DNA of 64,000 bases from Mesorhizobium sp. L-2-11 (lineage in GTDB: Bacteria; Pseudomonadota; Alphaproteobacteria; Rhizobiales; Rhizobiaceae): assembly GCF_016756595.1 (NCBI RefSeq), contig NZ_AP023257.1, forward strand, positions 1,623,501 through 1,687,500, read 5' to 3'. Under the pieces are notes generated by a model. It saw only the letters and a program-made list of their open reading frames with translations, was not told where the DNA came from and ran no database searches. Positions 54,706-63,279 of this stretch are shown in pieces. Every line of letters begins with the position of its first letter. Position 1 is the stretch's first letter. Made by a program: the position numbers and the translations under genes.

Positions 54706-55517
54706 TCCTTGAACAGTGCCAGCCCATGCTGCACCGACTGCCCGCCATCGATCGGCAGGATGGCGCCGGTGACATAGCTGCCGGCACGGCTGCACAAATA
54801 GAGCGTTGCGCCGGCAATGTCATCCGGCGCGCCGATGCGACGAAGCGGAACATGGCCGCCGACATGTTTTGCCTGGTCCTCGGTCGCCGTGGCGAAGGCG
54901 GTCATCCGGCTCTGGAAGGGACCGGGGGCGAAGGCGTTGACGGTGATGCGGCGGGCGGCGAACTCGATCGCCAAAATGCGTGTCAGATGATGAACAGCAG
55001 CCTTCGAGGCAGAGTAGGAGTAGGCGTCGTCGGCGAGTGGCTGCGTGCCCATCACCGAACCCAGGTTGATCACTCGGGCCGGATCGGCATCACTGGCGGC
55101 GGCGTCGAGCAGCGGCAGAAGCTCGCGGGTCAGCTGGAAGACGGCAGTGACGTTGACGCCGAACACCTTGGCCCAGGCATGGTAGGGAAAACTTTCCAGC
55201 GGCGCGCCCCAGGAGACGCCCGCATTGTTGACCAGGATATTCAGCCGCTCGGTCCGCGCCTTGACCTCGTCGACCAGCGCTGCGATGCCAGCCTCGCTGG
55301 AGACATCCCCGGCAAAGCCCTGGGCCCGGCCGGAGCCGCCGAGGCCGTTCAGTTCGCCGGCAACCCTGATGCAATCCTCGCCCTTGCGCGAGGCGATCAT
55401 CACAGTGGCGCCGGCTCTGACCAAAGCGGTCGCCGCCATGCGGCCGATGCCGGTCGCAGCCCCGGTCACCAGCGCGGTTTTGCCGGCCACCGAAAACAGC
55501 TCGTCCAGATAACTCAT
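54702..55517 (-). CDS. SDR-family oxidoreductase
   Basis: A 271-residue SDR: TALVTGAATGIGRMAATALV (cofactor), LNILVNNAGVSWGAPLES, VINLGSVMGTQPLADDAYSY and YSASKAAVHHLTRILAIEFA (catalytic Tyr-Lys). Start at 55517 with GAGGAA upstream. Paired with the MaoC gene by a 4-base overlap. May reduce a 3-ketoacyl or similar substrate; specificity not visible. Confidence 0.92.
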   Translation of the reverse strand: MSYLDELFSVAGKTALVTGAATGIGRMAATALVRAGATVMIASRKGEDCIRVAGELNGLGGSGRAQGFAGDVSSEAGIAALVDEVKARTERLNILVNNAGVSWGAPLESFPYHAWAKVFGVNVTAVFQLTRELLPLLDAAASDADPARVINLGSVMGTQPLADDAYSYSASKAAVHHLTRILAIEFAARRITVNAFAPGPFQSRMTAFATATEDQAKHVGGHVPLRRIGAPDDIAGATLYLCSRAGSYVTGAILPIDGGQSVQHGLALFKE

Positions 55518-55635
55518 CGCAATTCCTCTGCGCATCCTTGCCTCGCCCAGCAAAAGGCTGCCATGGTCAGGGCCGCAAATTTCTTCAGGCAAATGATAGT
55601 GCCCAATTTGTATTGGAGATCAACTTGTTGAAGTC

Positions 55636-55816
55636 GGCGCCGCCCCTCATCGCCCTGCCGGGCACTTCTCCCCGTATAGTGACGGGGAGAAGGAACTGGC
55701 CTCAACGCCGGCGCCCTTCTTGCGACGCCGGTGATTGGCAAAACCGGTGACGAGAGCGCCCCTCTCCCCGTCCCTATACGGGGAGAGGATGCCGGCAGGC
55801 AGGTGAGGGGCAGCGC
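55636..55816. repeat. RIME-like composite palindromic repeat, copy 2 (inverted relative to 22543-22723)
   Basis: A 181-bp block with GGCGCCGCCCCTCATCGCCC at its left end and GCAGGTGAGGGGCAGCGC at its right end. It contains TTCTCCCCGTATAGTGACGG and CTCTCCCCGTCCCTATACGG. It is the reverse orientation of the block at 22543-22723 and of the same length. It fills most of the gap between the SDR gene and IS630 copy 2. Confidence 0.8.
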
Positions 55817-55907
55817 AAACGCTCGGAACGAGCGGCCACTGGTCTAGAGCGGGATGAGATTTATGGGAGTCGTGGGATTCCCAAATCAGCGATGATCTGA
55901 TTCAACC

Positions 55908-56285
55908 TTGCTGCTGGGCAGGAGGCCAGCATTGATGGTTGGATATTCAATGGACCTGCGCGAACGGGTTGTTGCGGCGGTCAAGGTTGAAGGGCTTTCG
56001 CGGCGCGCGGCGGCTGCTCGATTTGGCGTCAGCTACAGCGCGGCGATCGAGTGGCTGAAGCGGGTGGAACAGACGGGGAGCGTGGCGCCCCGCCAAGTGG
56101 GCGGCTACAAGCCGAAGAAGATATCGGGAGCGTGGCGCGACTGGCTTGTCGAGCGCTGCCGGGAGAAGGACTTCACCTTGCGCGGGCTTGTGGCCGAACT
56201 TGGCGAGCGTGGCCTGAAGGTTGACTACCGCTCGGTGTGGGAGTTCGTGCACGCCGAGAAGCTGTCTCACAAAAAAAGACGCTGA
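55908..56285 (+). CDS. IS630 transposase, DNA-binding part (orfA)
   Basis: Same 125-residue protein as in copy 1, with the helix-turn-helix [20 protein letters not shown]. It ends just after an A7 slippery run at 56271-56277, where ribosomes can slip by -1 into the catalytic frame. Start at 55908 is in frame; [12 protein letters not shown] beginning at about 55935 is more likely. Confidence 0.9.
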   Translation: MLLGRRPALMVGYSMDLRERVVAAVKVEGLSRRAAAARFGVSYSAAIEWLKRVEQTGSVAPRQVGGYKPKKISGAWRDWLVERCREKDFTLRGLVAELGERGLKVDYRSVWEFVHAEKLSHKKRR

Positions 56286-56878
56286 TCGCCGCCGAGCAAG
56301 ATCGTCCCGATGTTGCGCGCCGACGGAGGCAATGGGTTCTGTATCAGGACCGGATCGACCCCGCCCGCCTGGTGTTCATCGACGAGACCTGGACCAAGAC
56401 CAACATGGCCCCGCTCAGGGGTTGGGCACCGGTCGGACAGCGGATCAAGGCCAAAGTTCCCAATGGCCACTGGAAGACAATGACCTTTCTGGCTGCGCTG
56501 CGTCATGATCGCGTCGAAGCGCCCTGGCTCATCGACGGGCCGATCAACGGCGAGAGGTTCCTCCTCTATGTCGAGAAGGTTCTCGTGCCCACTCTCCAGC
56601 CGGGCGACATCGTTGTGATGGACAATCTCGGCAGCCACAAAGGCAAGGCCGTGCGTCGCGCCATCCGAAAGGCCGGCGCGAGGCTCTTCTTCCTGCCGAA
56701 ATACTCGCCTGACCTCAATCCGATCGAACAGCTCTTCGCCAAGCTCAAGCACTGGCTGCGAAAGGCCGCAAAGCGCACCGTTGAAACGGTCTGCAACGCC
56801 ATCGGCCAGATTCTCAACCGCGTCACACCGCTCGAGTGCTCAAATTACTTCGCAAACTCAGGCTATGACCGCAGGTAA
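56237..56878 (+). CDS. IS630 transposase, catalytic part (orfB)
   Basis: Same 213-residue DDE frame as in copy 1: [18 protein letters not shown] and [11 protein letters not shown]. The productive protein is expected to be the orfA-orfB fusion joined at [14 protein letters not shown] through the A7 run. Confidence 0.93.
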   Translation: MGVRARREAVSQKKTLIAAEQDRPDVARRRRQWVLYQDRIDPARLVFIDETWTKTNMAPLRGWAPVGQRIKAKVPNGHWKTMTFLAALRHDRVEAPWLIDGPINGERFLLYVEKVLVPTLQPGDIVVMDNLGSHKGKAVRRAIRKAGARLFFLPKYSPDLNPIEQLFAKLKHWLRKAAKRTVETVCNAIGQILNRVTPLECSNYFANSGYDRR

Positions 56879-56992
56879 TCTCATCCCGCTCTAAAGCGGA
56901 AACGATTGTCCTGCCGGTGTGCGCTGCGGTTTCTACGCCTGAGGAATCCGTATACTTTCTGCTTACTTCGATCGCGGGGCGAGAAGGCCGAA

Positions 56993-57184
56993 ATGACGCT
57001 CAAACTCGAATATGATCCGGAAGCCAATGCAGCCTACATACGTTTCTCCTCGGAGGCGATCCAGGAAAGCGGGGAAGTTTCCGCAGGCATAGTCCTCGAC
57101 TATGATGCTGAAGGTCACGTCGTCGGGATGGAGGTGCTGGATGCCCGAGAACACCTTCCCGCCGCGATACTGAAGGCGGCCTGA
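56993..57184 (+). CDS. DUF2283 protein
   Basis: A 63-residue protein: MTLKLEYDPEANAAYIRFSS, VLDYDAEGHVVGMEVLDARE. This is the DUF2283 pattern (YDPEADALYI... VDYDEDGRVVGIEIL). Unknown function; sometimes partners of toxin genes, but no toxin is adjacent. Start 56993 chosen; upstream TATACT near 56953 may be its -10. Confidence 0.88.
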   Translation: MTLKLEYDPEANAAYIRFSSEAIQESGEVSAGIVLDYDAEGHVVGMEVLDAREHLPAAILKAA

Positions 57185-57190
57185 CCCGAA

Positions 57191-60100
57191 CTACTCAGCC
57201 GGCTCGATATTGGTGTAGGCGGCTTGCTCGAGTTCGCGCTTCAACCGTGATGCCTCTTCCACCTTCGGCGTGACGAAGCGGCCGAGCAGGAGATAGGCGA
57301 CCGGCGTCAGGAACAGCGTTGAGACGGTGGCCAGCCCCAGACCGCCGACGATCACCCAGCCGAGCGCGATGCGCGCCTCGGCGCCGGCGCCGCTCGCCAG
57401 CACCAGCGGCAGGCCGCCGAGCACGGTGCAGATCATCGTCATCATCACCGGCCGCAGCCGGATGGTGGAAGCCTGCTCGATCGCCTCGCGCACGCCGAGC
57501 CCGCGGTCGCGCAACTGATTGGCGAACTCGACGATCGGGATGCCGTTCTTGGCCATGACGCCGACCAGCAGGACCAGGCCGATCTGGCTGTAGGCGTTGA
57601 GGCTGGTGCCGGTGAGCAAAAGGGCAAAGACCGCGCAGGCAAGGCCGAGCGGCACCGTTGCCATGATGATGATGGCGCTGACGAAGCTCTCGAACTGGGC
57701 AGCAAGCACCAAAAGGATGATGACCAACGAGAAACCGAAAATGGTGATCATGGCGCTGTTGGTTTCGCCCAGCGTCGCCGCTTCCGCCAAGGGGACGATG
57801 CGGCTTCCCGGCGGCAGAAGCGGCGTGGCGATTGCCTCTGCGCGGGTGAGCGCCTGGCCGAGCGCGAAATCACCGCTGAGATTGGAGGTGATCGCCACCG
57901 ACGGCTGCTGCTGCTCGCGGGTCAGCGAGGGCGGCACGGCGCGCTCGGTCAAAGTGGCGATGGTCGACATCGGCACGAAGCGGCCGTCGGTCGTCTTCAG
58001 GAAAATGTTCTCCAGGTCGGTCGGATCGTTGATCGGGCTGGTCGTCGAGACGAGCTTCACCCCGTAACTGCGGTCGGCGATGTAGACGTCGACGACATCA
58101 TTGCCGTCGAGCATGGCCTGGAAGGTATCGGCAAGCCCGGTGATGTCGATGCCGAGGTCGGACGCGCGTTCGCGGTCGATGGCCACGGAAAGCTGGGGCT
58201 GGGTCGGGTCGACGGAGAGCCGGGGCGACTGGAAGCGGGGATCTTTGTGCATCTCGGCGATGATCTTCACCGCAGCGTCGCCGAGCGCCGCACGGTCGTT
58301 GCCGACCAGCGCAAACTGCAGGCCGCTGCCGGCGCCGCGAATGCCGAGGCTGTTGGGCTGCATCGGAAAGACGCGCACGCTCGGGACCTGCCGGGTGAGC
58401 CGGCTGATGTCGGCCATGATCTGCTGCTGGCTGCGCGTGCGCTCGTCCCATGGCGCCAGCGTCATCACCATGAAGCCGGCATTGTAGGCGCCGTTGCGGC
58501 CGGCACTCTCGAACGTGTTGCGGATTTCGCCGGAATCGCGAAGCGGCTGGATCAGTTTCTCGATCTTCTGCATCTGCTGCGTCGTGTAGTCGAGGCTGAC
58601 GCCCTGCGGTGCGTCGACGCGCATCAGCACGACGGCACGGTCCTCGGTCGGCGTCAGTTCCTGGCGGATCGTGCCGAACAGCGCGAAAGCGGTGGCTGCA
58701 AACAGCAGCGCGACCAGAAGCACGATCCACGGGGCGTCGAGGCAGATGCGCAGACAGCGCCGGTAAAGCGTGTTCAGCGCGCCGCCGATGCGGGCGCCGA
58801 AGCCGCTGCCTGCCTGGTGGTGAAGCGGCGCGACAGACAGCATGCGGGAGGCAAGCATCGGACAAAGCGTCAGTGCCACGACGGCGGACAGAAGCACCGA
58901 TATAGCGAGAACGAAGCCAAATTCGCGGAACAGGCCGCCGGTCTGGCCGGGCAGGAAGGAGATCGGCACAAAGACGGCGACCAGCGTCAGCGTCGTGGCG
59001 ATGACCGCAAAAAATACTTCCTGGGCGCCAAGAACGGCTGCGGCGCGTGGCCCCATGCCTTCGTTGCGTCGTCGCACGATGTTTTCCAAAACGACGATCG
59101 CGTCGTCGACGACCAGGCCGGTCGCCAGCACCAGGGCGAGCAGCGTCAATATGTTGACCGAGAATCCGGCGAGATAGATGGCGGCGATGGTCCCGATCAT
59201 GGCGACCGGCATTGCAAGCCCGGGAATGAGCGTCGCGCGCCAGTCGAGGAGAAACACGAAAATGACGATCAGCACGATGGAGACGGACAGGCCAAGTGCG
59301 ATCTCGACCTCATGCACCGCGCCGTTGACGAAGACCGCATCGTCGCTGGTGACCTTGATCGACATGCCCTGAGGCAGATCCGCCTGCAGCGCGGCGACAG
59401 CGGCCCTGACGCCGGTCGAAATATCCAGCGTGTTCGATTCCGCCTGGCGGATGATGCCGAGACCGATGCCGGTCTTGCCGTTCGAACGCAATGTGGTTTG
59501 GCCGATATCGGGGCCGAGCGTGACGGTGGCGACGTCGCGGATGCGGGTCGTGCCGCCGATGATGATGTTTTCGAACTCCTCCGGCGTGGTCACGTCCGCC
59601 GTCGGACGCACGATCAGATCCTGGTCGGCCGTGGTGATCGAGCCGGCCGGCGAATCGAAAGCGACCGAGGCCAGCGCGGTCCTCAGATCGGCGACGGTGA
59701 AGCCCAGGCTGGCGAGCTTGTTCTGGTCGACATCGATGCGAAATATCTTGTCGCGGTCGCCATAGACCTGGACGTCGGCTACGCCAGGCACGGCGGCAAG
59801 CTCGTCCTCGATCTGGTCCTGGACCAGCACCGTCATGTCCTGCACCGACATGGTGTCTGAAGTGACAGCCAGCCGCATCACCGGGTCGGAATTGGCATCG
59901 GCTTTGACGATGCGAGGCGCATCCGCCGTATCCGGCATCTGGTCGGCGACGCGGCCAACGCCATCGCGCACGTCGGAGGCGGCGACGTCGAGGTCGACGC
60001 CGTCGTTGAACTCGATGGTGACGCGGCTTGTGCCGAAGGACGAGGTGGACGAGATCGACTTCACCCCGGAGACGCGGGCGACCGCGCCCTCGATCACGTC

Positions 60101-60322
60101 GGTCAATTCACGGTCGACGGTCTCGGCCGCAGCGCCTTCAAAAATCGTGTTGACGGTGACGACGGCGCGATCGACGTCCGGCAGTTCGCGGACTTCGACA
60201 CCGTAGAAGGCAGCAAGGCCGGCGACCGCGATCAGCGTGTTCAAGACCAGGGCCATCACCGGCCTGCGGATGAACAGCGCGGTAAAACCTGTGTCGCTGG
60301 CTGCGTTGTTGGTTGCGGTCAT
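57191..60322 (-). CDS. RND-family efflux permease (AcrB/MexB-like)
   Basis: A 1,043-residue inner-membrane pump with twelve predicted helices and two large periplasmic loops (about residues 45-340 and 560-870). First helix VMALVLNTLIAVAGLAAFYG; TM4 motif GLVVDDAIVVLENIVRR with the proton-relay Asp residues; GQTGGLFREFGFVLAISVLLSAVVALTLCPMLASR is present in parts. RND motif LTPTEDRAVVLMR follows TM7. The ATG overlaps the adaptor stop (TGATG). It exports drugs or other compounds with the adjacent adaptor and an outer-membrane channel not seen here. Confidence 0.95.
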   Translation of the reverse strand: MTATNNAASDTGFTALFIRRPVMALVLNTLIAVAGLAAFYGVEVRELPDVDRAVVTVNTIFEGAAAETVDRELTDVIEGAVARVSGVKSISSTSSFGTSRVTIEFNDGVDLDVAASDVRDGVGRVADQMPDTADAPRIVKADANSDPVMRLAVTSDTMSVQDMTVLVQDQIEDELAAVPGVADVQVYGDRDKIFRIDVDQNKLASLGFTVADLRTALASVAFDSPAGSITTADQDLIVRPTADVTTPEEFENIIIGGTTRIRDVATVTLGPDIGQTTLRSNGKTGIGLGIIRQAESNTLDISTGVRAAVAALQADLPQGMSIKVTSDDAVFVNGAVHEVEIALGLSVSIVLIVIFVFLLDWRATLIPGLAMPVAMIGTIAAIYLAGFSVNILTLLALVLATGLVVDDAIVVLENIVRRRNEGMGPRAAAVLGAQEVFFAVIATTLTLVAVFVPISFLPGQTGGLFREFGFVLAISVLLSAVVALTLCPMLASRMLSVAPLHHQAGSGFGARIGGALNTLYRRCLRICLDAPWIVLLVALLFAATAFALFGTIRQELTPTEDRAVVLMRVDAPQGVSLDYTTQQMQKIEKLIQPLRDSGEIRNTFESAGRNGAYNAGFMVMTLAPWDERTRSQQQIMADISRLTRQVPSVRVFPMQPNSLGIRGAGSGLQFALVGNDRAALGDAAVKIIAEMHKDPRFQSPRLSVDPTQPQLSVAIDRERASDLGIDITGLADTFQAMLDGNDVVDVYIADRSYGVKLVSTTSPINDPTDLENIFLKTTDGRFVPMSTIATLTERAVPPSLTREQQQPSVAITSNLSGDFALGQALTRAEAIATPLLPPGSRIVPLAEAATLGETNSAMITIFGFSLVIILLVLAAQFESFVSAIIIMATVPLGLACAVFALLLTGTSLNAYSQIGLVLLVGVMAKNGIPIVEFANQLRDRGLGVREAIEQASTIRLRPVMMTMICTVLGGLPLVLASGAGAEARIALGWVIVGGLGLATVSTLFLTPVAYLLLGRFVTPKVEEASRLKRELEQAAYTNIEPAE

Positions 60323-61476
60323 CAGCCGTCGGCGTCCGCGGCGCGCAGTTGTTCGCCGGCGATGGCGACCTCGCCGCCTTCGCTGACGCTCTGGGTGCCT
60401 TGGGTCACAACCATGTCGCCGCTGACGATCGGGGCGTCGACCAGCACGGTCTCGGTGTTGCGCTGGATGATGCGCACCGCAACCCGCTTGGCCTTGCCAT
60501 CCACGATGGTCCAGATATAGGCGCCGTCCGAACCCCATTGTATCGCCAGCGGACTGACCGCCGGATAGCTGTCGCCGGGGAACTTCATGGTGATCTGGAA
60601 GGACATGCCGGCACGCAGCGAATCGGCCGGATTGGCGATCTTTGCCTTGACCAGAAGGGTACGGCTGGCTTCATCGATGCGGTTGTCGATGGCGGAAACC
60701 GTGCCGGAATAGGCCTTGTTGGGGTTGGCAATCGGCGTCGCCGACAATTGCGCGCCGATCTTGACGGCGGCGGCGAAGCGCTCCGGCACCCAGAATTCGA
60801 CCAGTATGCTGGAGCGGTCGTCGAGGGTGGCGACCGCCGACTGGCTGGTCACATAGTTGCCGGCCGATATCGGCAGGATGCCGACGACGCCGGCGATTGG
60901 CGCGACGATCGAGCGGCGCTGCAAGGCCAGTTCCGCATCGCGAAGCGCCAGCCTGGCATTGGCCAGCACCACTTCGGCATCGGCAACGGCGACCGCCGTC
61001 GCAGCGTTGGAAGCCCGCAGCGATTTGACCCGGTCGAGCTTGGCCTGCGCGTCCTGCAAGGCGACCTTGGCGCGGTCCAGTGCGATCACCTCGGTGTCGG
61101 AATCGAGGGTGGCGATCACCTGCCCCTTTTCGACATGAGCGCCGGACTCGACCAGAAATTCGACGAGGCGGCCGGAACTGTAGGGGTTGACCGTCACCGA
61201 GGCGTTGGCGCGGCCGGTGCCGATCGCCTGCAGGCGATCGTTGATGACGGCCGCGGCCGCCGGCAATGCGACAACAGTCGCCAGGCGGCCGGCGCCGTTG
61301 CCTGCTTGCCCGGCCTTGTCGACGGCGCCTGTCGCTGTCGGAGACGTCGCGGCATCAGCCCAGTCGATGCCCCAGCGCGCCAGCACATCCGTCGCCCCTG
61401 GAAAAAAGCGAACCCAGGCGGCCGCTGCCGCGACGAGGATCACCAGCGAAAAAACGATCTGTTTCCAGGCGGCCAT
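60322..61476 (-). CDS. RND efflux periplasmic adaptor (HlyD/MFP family)
   Basis: A 384-residue adaptor with an N-terminal signal anchor (KQIVFSLVILVAAAAAW), lipoyl halves at GRLVEFLVESGAHVEKGQVI and RSIVAPIAGVVGILPISAGN, an alpha-hairpin between them, then beta-barrel and membrane-proximal domains. Start at ATG 61476, with GGAG upstream; 61494 is also open. Operon with the RND permease by 1-base overlap. Confidence 0.93.
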   Translation of the reverse strand: MAAWKQIVFSLVILVAAAAAWVRFFPGATDVLARWGIDWADAATSPTATGAVDKAGQAGNGAGRLATVVALPAAAAVINDRLQAIGTGRANASVTVNPYSSGRLVEFLVESGAHVEKGQVIATLDSDTEVIALDRAKVALQDAQAKLDRVKSLRASNAATAVAVADAEVVLANARLALRDAELALQRRSIVAPIAGVVGILPISAGNYVTSQSAVATLDDRSSILVEFWVPERFAAAVKIGAQLSATPIANPNKAYSGTVSAIDNRIDEASRTLLVKAKIANPADSLRAGMSFQITMKFPGDSYPAVSPLAIQWGSDGAYIWTIVDGKAKRVAVRIIQRNTETVLVDAPIVSGDMVVTQGTQSVSEGGEVAIAGEQLRAADADG

Positions 61477-61781
61477 CGGCACTCCGGTTGGCAAAGATAC
61501 CGTCTACGATTCCCGGTCAAGTAGACGCGACAGCACCCTCCGACACAGGGGATGACCCGTCGATATCAAAGCTTTATGGCAATTCTCCCGCTCGCTTGCA
61601 CATTAAATCGGTGTAACGTTGACAAGGGCTGGGCTCGGCTGCCTCACCGGGCCCTTTGTCGCGGGGCAGGCACTAAATCACCCCTATGCGTCGTCTTTTT
61701 CAATCGCTCCCTCAATATCATGCCGACGGCGCGGCAGATCGTCCGCAGTCCGATCCCGTCTGCCTGCCCGCGCAGATTTTT
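61477..61781. other. Intergenic region, no gene recognised
   Basis: 305 bp between the adaptor start and the end of the CBS-domain gene. It should contain the RND operon promoter. Short frames here have no family resemblance. Confidence 0.5.
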
Positions 61782-62210
61782 TTACGTCGCGTGCGCGCCG
61801 CCGGGAACGACGACGCCGGCCATGGCGATGCCGGCGTTTGCCGGATCTTCCTTCAGCGCCGCGTCTGCGAGCGAAACGACGCCCACCAGGCGCTTGTCGC
61901 GATTGAGGACAGGCAAACGCCTGACCTGGATATCACCCATGTTCTGGACGACATCGTCGATATCTTCGTCCTCGAAGCAGTATTTGACATCCTTGGTCAT
62001 CACGTCGCGGACCGTCGCATTGCCGTCTTTGCCTTCGGCGACCGCACGCACGACGATGTCACGGTCGGTGATCGTTCCGACAAGTCGGTCGTTTTCTCCG
62101 ACGGGCAGGAATCCGACATCGTCAACCGCCATGCGTTTCGCGATCTTCTGCAAGGACTCGCCAGGACTGGCGAGATGAACGTTGGGGGTCATTATCTCAG
62201 CGACTTTCAT
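61782..62210 (-). CDS. Tandem CBS-domain protein
   Basis: A 142-residue protein made of two CBS motifs: MKVAEIMTPNVHLASPGESL, MAVDDVGFLPVGENDRLVGT, ITDRDIVVRAVAEGKD, then VRDVMTKDVKYCFEDEDIDD and RRLPVLNRDKRLVGVVSLAD. The pair forms a Bateman module that binds adenine nucleotides. Stand-alone forms are common in rhizobia and often stress-linked. Confidence 0.92.
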   Translation of the reverse strand: MKVAEIMTPNVHLASPGESLQKIAKRMAVDDVGFLPVGENDRLVGTITDRDIVVRAVAEGKDGNATVRDVMTKDVKYCFEDEDIDDVVQNMGDIQVRRLPVLNRDKRLVGVVSLADAALKEDPANAGIAMAGVVVPGGAHAT

Positions 62211-62370
62211 GGTGAATCTCCCTGTTTGCGCCCAGAACGGCGGTCGTCGAGCGATATGGGTCTGGAGGACTTGTTGAGAGTTCAGGCCTGTCGCGCTGCG
62301 ACGATCGCTCGCGGTCCCATTCCTCGCTGAAGGAACTAACAGCCGGGCCGAATGGTTCCAGCCGCGATTC

Positions 62371-62400
62371 TTGAATTTTCCCGTTTTGTTCCCATATAGA
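62371..62400 (+). promoter_or_regulatory. Candidate promoter of the RNase P RNA / tRNA array
   Basis: TTGAAT (62371-62376) and TATAGA (62395-62400) with an 18-bp spacer, in an AT-richer stretch just ahead of the structured RNA region. No gene starts here on the plus strand, so the promoter would serve the RNA array. Confidence 0.45.
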
Positions 62401-62406
62401 CTGGCG

Positions 62407-62479
62407 GGATCGGAGACGGTTCAGCCGCATGGGGTCGGTTAACTCGTGGCCCTGAGCGGCGAGAACCTTCGATCCACCA
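62407..62479 (+). ncRNA. Leader segment with tRNA-like ends (tentative)
   Basis: GGATCGG (62407-62413) pairs over 7 bp with TCGATCC (62469-62475), followed by ACCA; total 73 nt, tRNA size. Inside, GGGGTC pairs with GGCCCT and CGG with CCG, but there is no T-arm (TTCGA) and no standard anticodon arm. It may be a degenerate tRNA, a tRNA-like leader cleaved by RNase P, or chance. Confidence 0.3.
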
Positions 62480-62787
62480 ACAGAGACCAGATCTCCGGGC
62501 TGCCGCGCACTAAGCGACTGATGTCGTGGAGCGAGGAAAGTCCGGGCTTCGCCGACACACCCCAGCAGGTAATGCCTGCCCGCCGCGAGGCGAGCCACGG
62601 CAACAGAGACGAGCCATCCCCGCCGGGATGGGTGAAACGGGCGACAGGGTGGGGGAAGCAACCGCAAGAAGTGCCCCTGTGACCTGTGTCGGGGAGGGCC
62701 GTGGTGGCGGGCAAGGAGGCGCCTGGCGACAGGCGTCCAAGAGGAATGGCAGCCCTCGACAGAACCCGGCTTAAGGTGGCGAGAACC
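62480..62787 (+). ncRNA. rnpB: RNase P RNA, compact and divergent
   Basis: Catalytic RNA that removes tRNA 5' leaders. Conserved blocks in order: GAGGAAAGTCCGGGCT (62533-62548, P4 5' side), CAACAGAGA (62601-62609), GGTGAAACGGG (62631-62641), AGAGGAATGGCAG, and GACAGAACCCGGCTTA (62758-62773, P4 3' side). P2 is an 8-bp pairing, GGGCTGCC 62497-62504 with GGCAGCCC 62748-62755. Other helices: P8 GCAGG/CCTGC (62565-62579), P9 CGCC-GCGA-GGCG (62581-62592), P12 CCATCCC/GGGATGG (62614-62631), P18 CGCCTG-GCGA-CAGGCG (62720-62735). The P13/P14 region seems missing. Ends are approximate. Confidence 0.88.
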
Positions 62788-62812
62788 GGCAGACGCGTAC
62801 GGCTCGGAGAGC

Positions 62813-62889
62813 CGGAGTGTAGCGTAGCCTGGCAGCGCACCTCGTTTGGGACGAGGGGGCCGCAGGTTCGAATCCTGCCACTCCGACCA
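62813..62889 (+). tRNA. tRNA-Pro (UGG)
   Basis: 77-nt cloverleaf: acceptor CGGAGTG/CACTCCG, anticodon loop TTTGGGA (anticodon TGG), T-arm GGTTCGAATCC, encoded ACCA. First tRNA of the array; 25 nt after the RNase P RNA end. A CGGCTC/GAGCCG hairpin directly overlaps its 5' side. Confidence 0.97.
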
Positions 62890-62952
62890 TCCGGCATTCG
62901 CGATCGTTGCGAACGCGGCGCGAAGCTGGAAAAGCACTTGCGGACCTGGCAG

Positions 62953-63037
62953 GCGGACGTGGCGGAACCGGTAGACGCAGCCGGCTTAAACCCGGCGGGC
63001 ATTCCCGTCGCGAGTTCGAATCTCGCCGTCCGCACCA
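62953..63037 (+). tRNA. tRNA-Leu (UAA)
   Basis: 85-nt class II tRNA: acceptor GCGGACG/CGTCCGC, anticodon stem GCCGG/CCGGC with loop CTTAAAC (anticodon TAA), long variable arm, T-arm GAGTTCGAATCTC, encoded CCA. Confidence 0.97.
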
Positions 63038-63077
63038 AAATTGGGGCCGCACCAATCGGGCTGCACCAATCGACTAT

Positions 63078-63169
63078 GGAGGGGTGGCAGAGCCCGGCTG
63101 AATACGCCCGCCTCGAAAGCGGGTAGGCCTGCAAGGGCCTCGGGGGTTCAAATCCCTCCCCCTCCGCCA
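63078..63169 (+). tRNA. tRNA-Ser (CGA)
   Basis: 92-nt class II tRNA: acceptor GGAGGGG/CCCCTCC, anticodon stem CCCGC/GCGGG with loop CTCGAAA (anticodon CGA), variable arm GGCCTGCAAGGGCC, T-arm GGGTTCAAATCCC, encoded GCCA. One base separates it from the next tRNA. Confidence 0.97.
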
Positions 63170-63170
63170 G

Positions 63171-63262
63171 GGACAGGTGGCCGAGCGGCTGAAGGCGCCC
63201 GCCTGGAAAGTGGGTAGACGGCGCAAACCGTCTCGCGGGTTCGAATCCTGCCCTGTCCGCCA
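63171..63262 (+). tRNA. tRNA-Ser (GGA), array copy
   Basis: 92-nt class II tRNA: acceptor GGACAGG/CCTGTCC, anticodon loop CTGGAAA (GGA), variable arm GACGGCGCAAACCGTC, encoded GCCA. Same anticodon as the solitary gene at 15675-15764, but clearly different in acceptor, D-arm and variable arm, so not a simple duplicate. Confidence 0.97.
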
Positions 63263-63279
63263 GTCGTGCAAGTTTTCGG

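Larger units (their letters stand above)
55847..56891 (+). mobile_element. IS630-family insertion sequence, copy 2
   Basis: A 1,045-bp element with inverted repeats GAGCGGGATGAGATT, flanked by TA at 55845-55846 and 56892-56893. It is the same element as copy 1 (37444-38488) in opposite orientation; the protein products are identical, indicating recent transposition. Confidence 0.95.

Noticed and set aside
58247..59860. 537-residue plus-strand frame opposite the RND pump
   Set aside because: Antisense shadow of the RND permease gene.
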